This document shows, piece after piece, positions 1 to 9,605 of a DNA stretch of 64,000 nt (the first letter of the stretch is position 1; the number at the start of each line of letters is the position of its first letter). Below the pieces are notes generated by a model. It had not been told where the DNA came from, made no database searches, and worked only from the letters and a program-made list of their open reading frames with translations. The position numbers were made by a program, and so were the translations under genes. The DNA comes from Rhodoferax antarcticus ANT.BR (lineage in GTDB: Bacteria; Pseudomonadota; Gammaproteobacteria; Burkholderiales; Burkholderiaceae_C). The DNA lies in contig NZ_MSYM01000013.1 in assembly GCF_001938565.1 (NCBI RefSeq), positions 869,496-933,495 on the forward strand, written 5' to 3'.

Positions 1-3000
1 GAACACATGCCGTTTGACAAGGCCGCGTTGCTGTGGCGGCTGGTGCGCCTGCTGCCCGCTTTGTGCGCGGCGAACCCGGTCTATGCGCCGCTGCAGCGTT
101 ACCTTTCAGGTGACAACCCGGCGCGCAAGTTGTACCAGTTGGCCGAGCAGGTGGCAGACGTGCTGGACGCTTACCAAAGTTACCGCGCCGACTGGCTGGC
201 CGACTGGGCTCAAGGCCTTGACCAGTTGCGTGGGCCGCTGGGCGCACCGCTTGTGCTGCCGCCAGAACACGCCTGGCAGGCGCAGCTTTGGCGCGACATC
301 CGCAAAGACGTTGGCCCGGCGCGGGCCGAGGCTTCACGGGCCAGCGTGCATGAACGCTTTTTGGCCGCGCTGGCCGATCAGGTTAATTCTGAAACTGATA
401 GCAAGCCGCGCTTGCCAGGCTTGCCCCGCAGGCTGATGGTGTTTGGTATTTCGTCGCTGCCCATGCAGGCGGTGCAGGCGCTGGCGGCACTCGGGCAGGT
501 GTGCCAGGTGATGCTGCTGGTGCAAAACCCATGCCAGTATTTCTGGGGTGACATCGTTGAAGGCCATGCGGCGCTGCGCGCGCAGGTGCGCCGCAGGCAG
601 CAGGGCAAGCCGCAGGCATCGGAGGCAAAAGCGATGCTGCCCGCCGCGCCCGCCCAGCCGCTGCTGGCCTCCTGGGGCAAGCAGGGGCGTGACTATTTGC
701 ATTTGCTGGACGGTTTTGATGAGCCTGAGCGCTACCGCGCGCACTGGAGCCGGGTGGATGTGTTTGTTGACCCGGCACCGCCTGACGCACCATCTGATGA
801 AAAAGCCTCGCAACTGGCACAACTGCAGTCGGCCATCTTCAACCTGTCGCCACCGCCGCAGCAGCCGCAACTGCAGGCTGATGATGGCTCGCTGATGTTT
901 GTTACCGCCCACAGCGCCCAGCGTGAGCTGGAGGTTTTACACGACCGCCTGCTGGCTTGGCTGGACGTCGACCCAGCCCTGCAGCCGCGCGAGGTGATGG
1001 TGATGGTGCCCGACATGCCCGCCTTTGCGCCCCACATCCACGCGGTGTTTGGGCGTTTTTCGCCGGGGCAGCCGCGCTATATCCCGTATTCGGTGGCCGA
1101 CACCACGCCGCGGCAAAGCCCACTGGTGCAGGCGCTGGAGCAGCTGCTGAACCTGCCCAACGCGCGCCTGTCTCTGGCTGACTGGCTGGGTTTGTTTGAA
1201 GTGGCGGCGGTGCGTGAGCGCTTTGGGCTCGATGAAGCCGCCGTTCGCCAAGTGCAGCAGTGGCTGGCCGCCGCTGGGGTGCGCTGGGGGCTGGACGCTA
1301 CCCATCGCCTGTCCTGGGGTTTGCCTGACGGGGCGCTTGGGCTGGAGCAAAACACCTGGGCATTCGGGCTGCGCCGCTTGTTGCTGGGATATGCGCTGGG
1401 GAATGTGGTGGGAAGTGCGGCGAGAAGCGCGGTGGGAAGTGCGGTGGGAAGTGCGGTGGGAAGTGCGGTGGGCACGAACGCCGGTTTGGATGCGTTTGGC
1501 GAGTCAGTCGCTTCGCCCGCCAGCCAGCCAGATAGCGAGTCACCCAGCAGCACCATCTGGTGCGACACCCTGGCGCAACCCGCACTCAGCGGCTTGGACG
1601 CACCGCTGGCGGCTGGCCTGTTGAACTGGATCGCAGCCATTGAGCAGACCCTGCCCATGCTGCAGCTGGAACAAACCCCCAACCAGTGGGGCCAGACCTT
1701 GCAAGCCTTGGTCGAGCGCTTTTTCGCCCCGGCAGACGACGCCGATGCGCGCGCCATTGAGCGTCTTTTGGCCCCGCTGGAGGTCTGGCTGCAAGCCTGC
1801 GCGGAGGCTGCTCTGGACACACCGCTGCTCCTGGAAGTGGTGCGCGAGCACTGGCTGGCCAACATTGCCGAGTCCGGCTTGCAGCAGCGCTTTTTTGGCG
1901 GCGGCGTGCAGTTTGGCACGCTCATGCCGATGCGCTCCATCCCGTTCAAAGTAATTGGCCTGTTGGGCATGAACGATGGCGCCTACCCGCGTGTGCAGGC
2001 CCCGCGCGACTTCGACCTGATGGCCAGCAGCTGGCGCGCCGGTGACCGCTCGCGCCGCGAAGACGACCGCTACCTGTTTCTGGAGGCGCTGCTGTCGGCA
2101 CGGCAAAAGCTCTACATCAGCTGGCAAGGCCACAGCGCGGCAGACAACAGCGTGCGCCCGCCGTCGGTGCTGGTGGCGCAGCTGCTGGATGTGGTTAACG
2201 CCAGCTGGGTACCTGCGCGCGTGCCGCAGGCGCAGCCACTGCAGCCGTTCTCTGAAGCCTATTTTGAGGCGGGTTCAGCGTTTCAGACCTTTGATGCAGA
2301 TTGGGCATCAATTCGGCCTCTAGCCCTTATAGATAAAGCGCCAGTAGCTATTGAAAAAATATCAAATCAGCCGATAGACACGACTGATGCGGGGGGTGAT
2401 GGTGCTGCCGCGCCGCCGTCCAGCCTGACGCTGGGCGACTTGCAGCGCCTGCTGCGCCAGCCGGTGGACGTGTTTTTCCGCAACCGCCTGCAGGTGGAGT
2501 TTGACGCGCTGGAGGCGCTGGAGCAAGAAGACGAGCCCTTTGCCCTGAACCATTTGCAGCAACACCAGGCCGGTGCCGCGCTGCTGCAGGCCGACGCAAA
2601 CGCCGCCGCGCTGCGCAGCCTGCGCGCGGCAGGCAGTTTGCCGCTGGCCGGTTTTGGCACCCGCCTGGCCGACGCACTGATGAACAAAGCGCAAACCGTG
2701 CTAGAGGCCCGCGCGCCCTGGCTGCAGCGCTACCCGCAGGCGCTGGCGGCGCTGCCGGTGGCGCTGACGCTGCCAAACGCAAGCCCAAGCCCAAGCCCAA
2801 GCCCAAGCCCAAGCCCAAGCCCAGTCCCAGTCCCAGTCCCAGTCCCAGTCCCAGTCCCAGTCCCAGTCCCAGTCCCAGTTCCAGGCCCAGGCCCAGGCCC
2901 AGGCCCAGCGACCGCTCCGTCGCTTGAAGGCCAGACGGTGCCCACGCTTACCGGCACGCTCACCGGCATTTGGTCACAGGGCAGCGATGCCAGCGCGCCC

Positions 3001-3522
3001 TGTCTGCAACTGGCCGAGCGCACCGGTGCGGTGTTGCAAGGCAAAGGCGCGTCCTCGGTGGCGCGCCTGCATGTGCTGGTGGGTTTGTGGGTGCGGCATC
3101 TGGCGGCATGCGCCAGCGGACTACACATGACCAGCGTGCAGCTGGGCGTAGACGGCGAAGTTGTTTTGCAACCGATGCGCGCGGACGCAGCCAGCGCCGC
3201 CCTGGGCAAACTGTTGCAAGCCTACGCCGGCGCCTGGGCGCAACCCTTGCCGGTGGCCTGCAAAACCGCCTGGGCCTACCTGCTGGCAGAGCGGCAAAAC
3301 CAGGCGCTGGTGGCGGCTGGCAAGCCCGCTAAAGACCCGCATGAAGCCGCCCGTGAAGCCTTTGAAGGCGGCCAACGCGGTGGCGAACTGGCCGAATCCG
3401 CCTACCTGCAGCGCGCCTTTGTTAGTTACGACGGTCTGGCAGACGCGCTGCCGCACTGGGCGCAGGTGCTGTATGGCGATCTGCTGGCGCATATTGACGC
3501 GTCTGCTGAGGTGTCGCCATGA
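1..3522 (+). CDS. recC: RecBCD exonuclease V, gamma subunit (5' end off the window)
   Basis: RecC is the subunit of the RecBCD helicase-nuclease that recognises Chi and splits the strands during double-strand-break repair. The frame is open from base 1. The first visible residues correspond to a point inside the N-terminal helicase-like domain, so I infer that roughly 80-100 residues lie outside the window. Family features are the KVIGLLGMNDGAYPR region and a RAGDRSRREDDRYLFLEAL stretch. The gene overlaps recB by ATGA. Oddities are a 12-nt repeat (1411-1470), a dispersed hairpin repeat (2312-2366) and a long Pro-rich hexamer tract (2780-2909) that gives Ser-Pro, Val-Pro and Gly-Pro dipeptides. 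All three keep the frame and probably sit in surface linkers. Confidence 0.93.
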   Translation, partial: EHMPFDKAALLWRLVRLLPALCAANPVYAPLQRYLSGDNPARKLYQLAEQVADVLDAYQSYRADWLADWAQGLDQLRGPLGAPLVLPPEHAWQAQLWRDIRKDVGPARAEASRASVHERFLAALADQVNSETDSKPRLPGLPRRLMVFGISSLPMQAVQALAALGQVCQVMLLVQNPCQYFWGDIVEGHAALRAQVRRRQQGKPQASEAKAMLPAAPAQPLLASWGKQGRDYLHLLDGFDEPERYRAHWSRVDVFVDPAPPDAPSDEKASQLAQLQSAIFNLSPPPQQPQLQADDGSLMFVTAHSAQRELEVLHDRLLAWLDVDPALQPREVMVMVPDMPAFAPHIHAVFGRFSPGQPRYIPYSVADTTPRQSPLVQALEQLLNLPNARLSLADWLGLFEVAAVRERFGLDEAAVRQVQQWLAAAGVRWGLDATHRLSWGLPDGALGLEQNTWAFGLRRLLLGYALGNVVGSAARSAVGSAVGSAVGSAVGTNAGLDAFGESVASPASQPDSESPSSTIWCDTLAQPALSGLDAPLAAGLLNWIAAIEQTLPMLQLEQTPNQWGQTLQALVERFFAPADDADARAIERLLAPLEVWLQACAEAALDTPLLLEVVREHWLANIAESGLQQRFFGGGVQFGTLMPMRSIPFKVIGLLGMNDGAYPRVQAPRDFDLMASSWRAGDRSRREDDRYLFLEALLSARQKLYISWQGHSAADNSVRPPSVLVAQLLDVVNASWVPARVPQAQPLQPFSEAYFEAGSAFQTFDADWASIRPLALIDKAPVAIEKISNQPIDTTDAGGDGAAAPPSSLTLGDLQRLLRQPVDVFFRNRLQVEFDALEALEQEDEPFALNHLQQHQAGAALLQADANAAALRSLRAAGSLPLAGFGTRLADALMNKAQTVLEARAPWLQRYPQALAALPVALTLPNASPSPSPSPSPSPSPVPVPVPVPVPVPVPVPVPVPGPGPGPGPATAPSLEGQTVPTLTGTLTGIWSQGSDASAPCLQLAERTGAVLQGKGASSVARLHVLVGLWVRHLAACASGLHMTSVQLGVDGEVVLQPMRADAASAALGKLLQAYAGAWAQPLPVACKTAWAYLLAERQNQALVAAGKPAKDPHEAAREAFEGGQRGGELAESAYLQRAFVSYDGLADALPHWAQVLYGDLLAHIDASAEVSP
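1411..1470 (+). repeat. 12-nt tandem repeat inside recC (5 units)
   Basis: Five consecutive units of GGAAGTGCGGTG, the first two slightly diverged, encode a Val/Ala-Gly-Ser-Ala run in RecC. The unit length is a multiple of three, so copy-number change would lengthen or shorten the protein without a frameshift. Confidence 0.9.
2312..2366 (-). repeat. Dispersed hairpin repeat, copy 1 (inside recC)
   Basis: Minus-orientation copy of the dispersed repeat with core AGCTAN3GCGCTT and ATAAGGGCTAGAGGCC. It is read through in frame within recC and adds about 18 residues. Confidence 0.8.
2780..2909 (+). repeat. Hexanucleotide tandem array inside recC
   Basis: Three contiguous blocks of 6-nt units, CCAAGC then CCCAGT then CCCAGG, about 130 bp in all. 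They encode consecutive Ser-Pro, Val-Pro and Gly-Pro dipeptides. Each block differs by point changes of one ancestral unit, which suggests slippage followed by block substitution. Confidence 0.95.
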
Positions 3523-6500
3523 CCAATAGCGCCAACACGCCACCAGTTGATCTGGATGCGCCTGCGCACGCAAACGCACCTGAACAGGTAGGCTCGCCAG
3601 CGGCCCAGCCAGCACCTGCCCGCCACACGCTCAACCCGTTGACGCTGCCGTTGACTGGCCTGCAGCTGATAGAGGCCTCGGCCGGCACCGGCAAAACCTG
3701 GACCCTGGCCGCGGTGTATGTGCGCCTGGTGCTGGGCCACACGCCAGCCTCTGACAGTTTGGGTAGTTTGGCAAGTTTGGCAAGTTTGGCAAGTTTGGCA
3801 AGTTTGGGTATGGGCCTGTACCCGCCACAAATCCTGGTGATGACCTTTACTGAAGCCGCCACAGCCGAGCTGCGCGAACGCATCCGAGAGCGCCTAGCGC
3901 AGTCAGCGCGGTTTTTTCAGACCGGGGACGCGCCCAAGGTCGACAGCTTTTTGCGCGATCTGCGCGCCAGCATCGCACCCGAGCACTGGCCAGTGTGTGC
4001 CCAGCGGCTGGACATGGCGGCGCAGTGGATGGACGACGCGGCTATCTTCACCATCCACGGCTGGAGCAGCCGCATGCTGAAAACCCATGCGTTTGACAGC
4101 GCCAGCCTGTTCACCCAAAACCGCGTTGAAGACGGCGAGCGCCTGCAGCTCATTGCCACGCAAGACTATTGGCGGCACTGGTTTTACGGGCTGGACGCAG
4201 AGACGCTGGCGGCCTTGAAACCCGTGGGTGACACGCCGCAGGCCCTGCTCGACAAGCTCAAAGCGCTGTGGCGCGACTCTGAGCGCGCCCCGCAAGAGGA
4301 TGCAACTGCGCCCGTCGCACCCGACGAACTGCTGGCCCGCTGGGCGGCCTGGCAACAGCGCCGCGCACAACTGGAAGGCCCGGCGCAACAAGCCTGGCTG
4401 CCTGACGTCACGCAGGCTGTTCAAGATGTCGCCGCCGCCAAAACCCTGAAAAACTACCGCCCCGACTGGCTCAAAGGCTGGCTCGATCAGATGGCCGATT
4501 GGGCGCAGGGCGGCGAGGTTGATCCGGTCACCCTTGAGCGATTCACCACCCGCACCCTGGTTGCCAAAGGCTGGCAAGCGGCTGACCAGTGGCCGGTGTT
4601 TGCCCAACTGGAAACCCTGCACGATCACCTGAGCACCGAGCCCGATGTGGTCACCGAGCTGCTGGCCCATGCAGCCGGTGACGTGCACCGCGCCTACCAG
4701 CGTGCCAAGGCGCAGGCCGCGCAGTTTGACTTTTCTGACCTACTGCAAAACCTCTACCGTGCCTTGCAGGCGCCAGACGGCCGGCTGGCCAACGCCATTC
4801 GCGTCCAATACCCGGTGGCGCTGGTGGATGAGTTTCAGGACACCGACCCCTGGCAGTTTGGCAGTTTAAGCAAAATCTATAGCTACCCGCGCTTATCCGA
4901 TAAGGGTTACAGACCGATTTCTTCTATAACCGACGAAACCCTGGGCCAGCCGCCACTGCAAGACGCCAGCGCTTCAGCGGACCTTCCCGTAGAGCCACTA
5001 CCCGACACCGGCCTGATCATGATTGGTGACCCCAAGCAGGCCATCTACAGCTTTCGCGGTGCCGACCTGGCCACCTACTTGCGCGCCCGCGAGCAGGCGC
5101 AGGGCATCTACAACCTGCCCGGCAATTACCGCTCAACTCCCGGTGTGGTGGCTGCCGTGAACCGGGTATTTGGCAACGCCAATGAGCCATTTGGCAGCGT
5201 GCCTTTTGAGCCGGTGGCGGCCTGCAACCCGTCTGTTTTGCCGCTGCAGGTGGCCGGCCAGCCGCTGGTGGCGATGACGGTGTGGCACCAGCCCTTCGCC
5301 AAAACACCCACCAAAGACGACTTTTTGAGCCAAATGGCTGCCGTGTTTGCCAGCCAGATGGTGGCGCTGCTGCAAAGCGGTGCGGCCCGCAGTGGTGACA
5401 TGGCGGTGCTGGTGCGCAACTGGAGCGAGGCTGCCGCCATCCGCAGCGCCTTGTCGCAGCGTGGGGTGCGCAGCGTGTATTTGTCAGAGCGCAACAGCGT
5501 TTTCGCCAGCCAGCAGGCCAACGACCTGTGGCGCATCTTGCGGGCGGTGGCCAGCCCGGGCTCGAATCGGCTGGTGCGCGCTGCGCTGGCCACGCCCACT
5601 TGGTCGCTCAACTGGCCGCAGCTCGATGCGCTGCTGGCAAATGAAGCCGCCTGGGACACCTTGGTAGAGCAGTTCTTAATGTGGCAGCGCGTCTGGCGCG
5701 CGCAAGGCTTCTTGCCGATGCTCTACCGCCTGTTGCACGACCAGGGCTTGCCCGCGCGCTTGCTGCAAGACCCGGGCTTAGGCGAACGCGCGCTGACGAA
5801 TCTGCTGCACCTGGGCGAGTTATTACAAGCGAGCAGTTTGCAATTGCAAGGCGAGGGCGCGTTGATCCGCTATCTGGAAGAGCAGTTGCGCCGCCCACAA
5901 GCCAGTGGCGAGGCCGCGCAGCTGCGCCTGGAAAGCGACGCCAATCTGGTGCAAGTGGTCACCCTGCACAAAGCCAAGGGGCTGGAGTACCCGCTGGTGT
6001 TTTTGCCCTTTGTCTCGCTCTACCGCGCCGAAGACCAGGACAGCGGTCGCCCGGACGATGAGCGCCTGAGCGAAGACGTTCGCCTGCTGTATGTGGCGTT
6101 AACGCGCGCCAAACAGGCGCTGTGGCTGGGCGTTGCGCAGGTGCGGGGCGATGTCGATGGCAAGTCGCCCAAGGTGAAAGGTGCGCTCTCCAGCCTGCTG
6201 GGGCGCATTACGCCAGACGATCTGGTGGTCAAACTGCAGGCGTGGGCCTGTGACGATATTGCGGTGTTGACCGCGCCCGAGCCCACCTTTGAGTTGTACC
6301 AACCGGTGCTGGCCGTGCAAGCCGCCAAGCCAGCCGCTGTGCCGCAACGCCTGATCCACAGCCGCTGGTGGAGCGCCAGCTTCAGCGCGCTCACCCGAGA
6401 CCTGCCGCACGGCGCGACCGCCTCTGGCGCGCAACCCATTTTGAGCGAGCGCGATGAGCAATTGCAGGATTCGCAAACCGACAACCCGGCGCAGGACGAG

Positions 6501-7424
6501 GATGCGGACTTGGCGCTGCTGCCTTGGACGCCTGAGCCCGCCACCACAGCAGGCGGGCGAGCCTCAGGCCGTGCAGCGCAAGCCGATCCGTCCACCAGCC
6601 TGAGTGCCCCTGATTTACTCAGCACCGAGCCGCCGCTGAACGACTTCCCGGCAGGCAGCCGCTACGGCACGCTGCTGCATGACCTGCTGGAATGGCAGGC
6701 CACGCATGGCTGGCCAGCCGCCTCAGAATCTGGCGAGGGCGAGCCAATCGCTACTGACCTCAACCCCGCCAGCGCCGCACTGCCAACCCCGTGGCAAACC
6801 CTGCTGCTGCGGCAAAGCCAGCGCCACAATTTAAGCGCCGAGCACAGCGCTTTGCTGCACGGCTGGGTAAAACAGGTTATCAGGTCAAAACTGCCTCTAG
6901 CCCTTATAGATAAAGTGCAAGCAGCTATTGAATTAGGTGCACTCAAGCCAGCGCAAATGTGGCCCGAGATGGGTTTCAGCCTGCCAGTGCGTAGCCTGGG
7001 CAGCCAGCCGCTGGACGCGCTGATCAGCCGCCACATCTGGCCAACCCAGCCGCGCCCGCCGCTGCAGCGCCGCCAGCTGGAGGGCATGCTGACGGGTTTC
7101 ATGGACCTGGTGCTGCTGCATCAGGGGCGCTATTACGTGCTGGATTACAAGTCCAACCGCCTGCCCGGTTACTTGCCCGCGCAGCTGCAGCAGGCCATGC
7201 TGGGCCACCGTTACGACGTACAGGCAGCGCTGTATTTGCTGGCGCTGCACCGGCTGCTCAAAAGCCGGCTGCCTGACTACGCGCCGCAAAAACATCTGGG
7301 CGGTGCGCTGTACTTGTTTTTGCGTGGCGTGGACCAACCTGGTTGCGGCCTGCTGCACCTGTGCCCGCCGCCTGAGTTGGTCGAGTCGCTGGATGCGGCG
7401 TTTGGCCCGGAGGGCTTGCGATGA
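3519..7424 (+). CDS. recB: RecBCD exonuclease V, beta subunit (helicase-nuclease)
   Basis: RecB is the 3'-5' UvrD-like helicase and nuclease of exonuclease V; 1301 residues is close to the family's usual length. Visible motifs are Walker A ASAGTGKT at 53-60, [17 protein letters not shown] (motif Ia), [11 protein letters not shown] and [15 protein letters not shown] (motifs II/III), [32 protein letters not shown], and the C-terminal nuclease signature [21 protein letters not shown] with the catalytic Asp and Lys. The start overlaps the recC stop and the stop overlaps the recD start, so translation of recCBD is probably coupled. Insertions unusual for the family are a 9-nt tandem repeat (Leu-Ala-Ser) near residue 80 and two dispersed hairpin repeats, one between motifs II and III and one in the linker before the nuclease domain. 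Confidence 0.96.
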   Translation: MTNSANTPPVDLDAPAHANAPEQVGSPAAQPAPARHTLNPLTLPLTGLQLIEASAGTGKTWTLAAVYVRLVLGHTPASDSLGSLASLASLASLASLGMGLYPPQILVMTFTEAATAELRERIRERLAQSARFFQTGDAPKVDSFLRDLRASIAPEHWPVCAQRLDMAAQWMDDAAIFTIHGWSSRMLKTHAFDSASLFTQNRVEDGERLQLIATQDYWRHWFYGLDAETLAALKPVGDTPQALLDKLKALWRDSERAPQEDATAPVAPDELLARWAAWQQRRAQLEGPAQQAWLPDVTQAVQDVAAAKTLKNYRPDWLKGWLDQMADWAQGGEVDPVTLERFTTRTLVAKGWQAADQWPVFAQLETLHDHLSTEPDVVTELLAHAAGDVHRAYQRAKAQAAQFDFSDLLQNLYRALQAPDGRLANAIRVQYPVALVDEFQDTDPWQFGSLSKIYSYPRLSDKGYRPISSITDETLGQPPLQDASASADLPVEPLPDTGLIMIGDPKQAIYSFRGADLATYLRAREQAQGIYNLPGNYRSTPGVVAAVNRVFGNANEPFGSVPFEPVAACNPSVLPLQVAGQPLVAMTVWHQPFAKTPTKDDFLSQMAAVFASQMVALLQSGAARSGDMAVLVRNWSEAAAIRSALSQRGVRSVYLSERNSVFASQQANDLWRILRAVASPGSNRLVRAALATPTWSLNWPQLDALLANEAAWDTLVEQFLMWQRVWRAQGFLPMLYRLLHDQGLPARLLQDPGLGERALTNLLHLGELLQASSLQLQGEGALIRYLEEQLRRPQASGEAAQLRLESDANLVQVVTLHKAKGLEYPLVFLPFVSLYRAEDQDSGRPDDERLSEDVRLLYVALTRAKQALWLGVAQVRGDVDGKSPKVKGALSSLLGRITPDDLVVKLQAWACDDIAVLTAPEPTFELYQPVLAVQAAKPAAVPQRLIHSRWWSASFSALTRDLPHGATASGAQPILSERDEQLQDSQTDNPAQDEDADLALLPWTPEPATTAGGRASGRAAQADPSTSLSAPDLLSTEPPLNDFPAGSRYGTLLHDLLEWQATHGWPAASESGEGEPIATDLNPASAALPTPWQTLLLRQSQRHNLSAEHSALLHGWVKQVIRSKLPLALIDKVQAAIELGALKPAQMWPEMGFSLPVRSLGSQPLDALISRHIWPTQPRPPLQRRQLEGMLTGFMDLVLLHQGRYYVLDYKSNRLPGYLPAQLQQAMLGHRYDVQAALYLLALHRLLKSRLPDYAPQKHLGGALYLFLRGVDQPGCGLLHLCPPPELVESLDAAFGPEGLR
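3756..3809 (+). repeat. 9-nt tandem repeat inside recB (6 units)
   Basis: Six units of AGTTTGGCA or AGTTTGGGT encode Ser-Leu-Ala/Gly repeats between Walker A and motif Ia of RecB. The unit keeps the frame. Confidence 0.92.
4873..4926 (+). repeat. Dispersed hairpin repeat, copy 2 (inside recB)
   Basis: Plus-orientation copy with AGCTACCCGCGCTTAT and ATAAGGGTTACAG, read through in frame directly after the [14 protein letters not shown] motif of RecB. Confidence 0.75.
6888..6936 (-). repeat. Dispersed hairpin repeat, copy 3 (inside recB)
   Basis: Minus-orientation copy (CTCTAGCCCTTATAGATAAA) in the linker ahead of the RecB nuclease domain. It encodes a stretch beginning [14 protein letters not shown]. 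Confidence 0.75.
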
Positions 7425-9505
7425 ACGCCGTTGAATGGCTTGAGGCTGCTAAAGACTTGCCCTTAACCGCGTTGGACCTGGCGTTTGCACACTACCTGCA
7501 GCAAGCCCAGCCCAGTGAGGACGCGCGCCACATCTGGCTGGCGGCGCTGGTCAGCCACCAGTTTGGTCGTGGCCACGCTTGTCTGGATCTGGATGTGCTG
7601 CGCCAAAGCGGCGTGCTCGCCTTGTCCTGGGAGGCGCTCCTGCAAGACCTGCTGCCACCTGATCTGGCCCAAGCCGCTGCCAGCCTGCCCTGGACCCACG
7701 GCCCATCCAGCCCGCTGGTGCTGGATGGGCCGCGCCTGTACCTGCGTCGCAACTGGCAGGCTGAGCAGAGCATCCGCACTTGCATTGCCGCGCGCCTCGC
7801 CCAGCCGAACGCTACGCCCAACACCTTGGCCCAGGCGCTGGATGCGCTGTTTGACCCTGCGCCTGCGCCCGCGCTCGCCGCTGGCACGCTTGATCAGCCC
7901 ATATCTACCGTCCCTTGCGTCCCGCCGGGTATGTTAGGTGCGCTGGCCCAGCCTGCCATGCAGATGGGGCCTGCGTCTACGGTTGCCCCCGACTGGCAAA
8001 AAGTCGCCTGCGCTTTGGCGGCGCGGGGTCGCTTTACGCTCATCACTGGCGGCCCGGGCACCGGAAAAACCACCACCGTGGTGCGTTTGCTGGCGCTGCT
8101 GCAGTGGCAAGCCACACGGCCGCTGCGCATGGCGCTGGCCGCACCCACTGGCAAGGCGGCGGCACGTCTGGGTGAATCCATCGCCCAGGCGGTCAAAAAG
8201 CTGCCCGCCAACATGCAGGCACACATCCCCACCCAGGCGCAAACCCTGCACAAGCTGCTGCAGGTGCGCGCTGCGGTGCAGGCCAGGCCCGCACCTGAGC
8301 TGGCACTGGATTTGGTGGTGGTCGATGAAGCCTCAATGATTGACCTGGAGCTGATGGCGCGGCTCATGTCCAGCGTGCCGCTGTCGGCCAACCTGATTCT
8401 GCTGGGTGATAAAGATCAGCTTGCCTCGGTGGAGGCGGGCGCCGTCATGGGCCAGCTCTGCGAAGGTGCGCAAGCCGGTGGCTACAGCTTAGACACGGCG
8501 CAGTGGATCCAGGACACCACCGGCCAAGATGTGCGCGCTTGGTGTGGCGCAGGCTCAGCCCTAGCCCAGCAAACCGTGATGCTGCGCCACAGTCACCGCT
8601 TTGCCGCAGGCAGCCAGATTGGCCAGTGGGCCAGCGCGGTCAACGCCGGGCAGCGCCAAGCCGTGGCTGAGCTCTGGGCCAGCGCGCCGCTCTGGCAGCC
8701 AAGTCAGGCTGCCAGCGTCACCCGATTGCAGCCGAGCGCATCTTGGGATGCGAGCCTGACCCAGCTGGTGCGTGTCGGCTGGCAAGCCACCTTGACAGCA
8801 CTGAGCGAAGTCACGCAAAGCAACCCCCAGACCACAGGCGTGTCAAACAAGCTGGCTCATGCGCCAAACCCAGATGCACCCGCTGCCACACGTGACGCAC
8901 CGACACCTTTGCCCCGTGAGCCGGGTGTCTGCAGCGACGCGCAAGCGCTGGCGCTGCTGCACACCCTGAGCCAGTTTCAAATTCTGTGCGCGCTGCGCGA
9001 AGGCCCATGGGGCGTGCTGGCCCTGAATCGCAACATCGCCCGTGCATTGGGTTTCCCGCTGGACGGCTGGTACGCGGGTCGCCCGGTGATGGTGACGCGC
9101 AATGACTACAACCTGGGCTTGATGAACGGTGACATCGGCCTGTGTCTGCCCACCGCGCGCGGCCTGCGCGTTGCGTTTGCAAGCCTCGGCGATAGCGGCA
9201 ATCTGGGCGTGCGCTGGGTGTTGCCAAGCCGCTTGGATGCGGTGGAAACGGTGTTTGCCATGACCGTGCACAAATCCCAGGGCTCCGAATTTGACCAGGT
9301 CACGCTGGTGCTGCCCGACCGCGTGGCCCCCGTTTTGACGCGTGAGCTGCTCTACACTGGCATCACCCGCGCCAAAACACGGCTGACCCTGGTTGTGCCC
9401 CAGGCAGGCGTGCTGCGCCAGGCGGTTGCAACGCAAATTTTGCGCAGCGGCGGTTTGACGATGGGGCACACATTAGAGGCGAGGGTTCTGTCAGATGGCC
9501 TGTGA
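7421..9505 (+). CDS. recD: RecBCD exonuclease V, alpha subunit (5'-3' helicase)
   Basis: RecD is the superfamily 1B 5'-3' helicase of exonuclease V, 694 residues. Motifs seen are Walker A GGPGTGKTTT near 208-217, VVDEASMIDLELMARLM (DEAS motif II), ILLGDKDQLASVEAGAV (motif III), AMTVHKSQGSEFDQV (motif V) and RELLYTGITRAKTRL (motif VI). The N-terminal domain is present. The start overlaps the recB stop by ATGA, completing a recC-recB-recD order. Helicase motifs appear intact, so the complex is probably functional despite the insertions in its partner subunits. Confidence 0.95.
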   Translation: MNAVEWLEAAKDLPLTALDLAFAHYLQQAQPSEDARHIWLAALVSHQFGRGHACLDLDVLRQSGVLALSWEALLQDLLPPDLAQAAASLPWTHGPSSPLVLDGPRLYLRRNWQAEQSIRTCIAARLAQPNATPNTLAQALDALFDPAPAPALAAGTLDQPISTVPCVPPGMLGALAQPAMQMGPASTVAPDWQKVACALAARGRFTLITGGPGTGKTTTVVRLLALLQWQATRPLRMALAAPTGKAAARLGESIAQAVKKLPANMQAHIPTQAQTLHKLLQVRAAVQARPAPELALDLVVVDEASMIDLELMARLMSSVPLSANLILLGDKDQLASVEAGAVMGQLCEGAQAGGYSLDTAQWIQDTTGQDVRAWCGAGSALAQQTVMLRHSHRFAAGSQIGQWASAVNAGQRQAVAELWASAPLWQPSQAASVTRLQPSASWDASLTQLVRVGWQATLTALSEVTQSNPQTTGVSNKLAHAPNPDAPAATRDAPTPLPREPGVCSDAQALALLHTLSQFQILCALREGPWGVLALNRNIARALGFPLDGWYAGRPVMVTRNDYNLGLMNGDIGLCLPTARGLRVAFASLGDSGNLGVRWVLPSRLDAVETVFAMTVHKSQGSEFDQVTLVLPDRVAPVLTRELLYTGITRAKTRLTLVVPQAGVLRQAVATQILRSGGLTMGHTLEARVLSDGL

Positions 9506-9605
9506 GGCGGTTGACCGCTGCTTTTCAAGGCACCAAAATAAGTGAAAATCGTCGCACCCTGAGTTTATTTTGACTGTCAGTTTCAGCGTTTACATTAGCG
9601 CCATC

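Noticed and set aside
1077..1970. Long open frame on the minus strand opposite recC
   Set aside because: It is the antisense frame of a GC-rich real gene, partly kept open by the 12-nt repeat, and has no domain.
2780..2909. Possible CRISPR array or contingency locus in recC
   Set aside because: The units are contiguous hexamers without spacers, so it is not CRISPR. A 6-nt unit cannot switch the frame, so on/off phase variation is not expected.
9507..9518. Short hairpin GCGGTTGACCGC after recD as a terminator
   Set aside because: The loop would be only two bases and there is no T-run, so it is not a convincing terminator.
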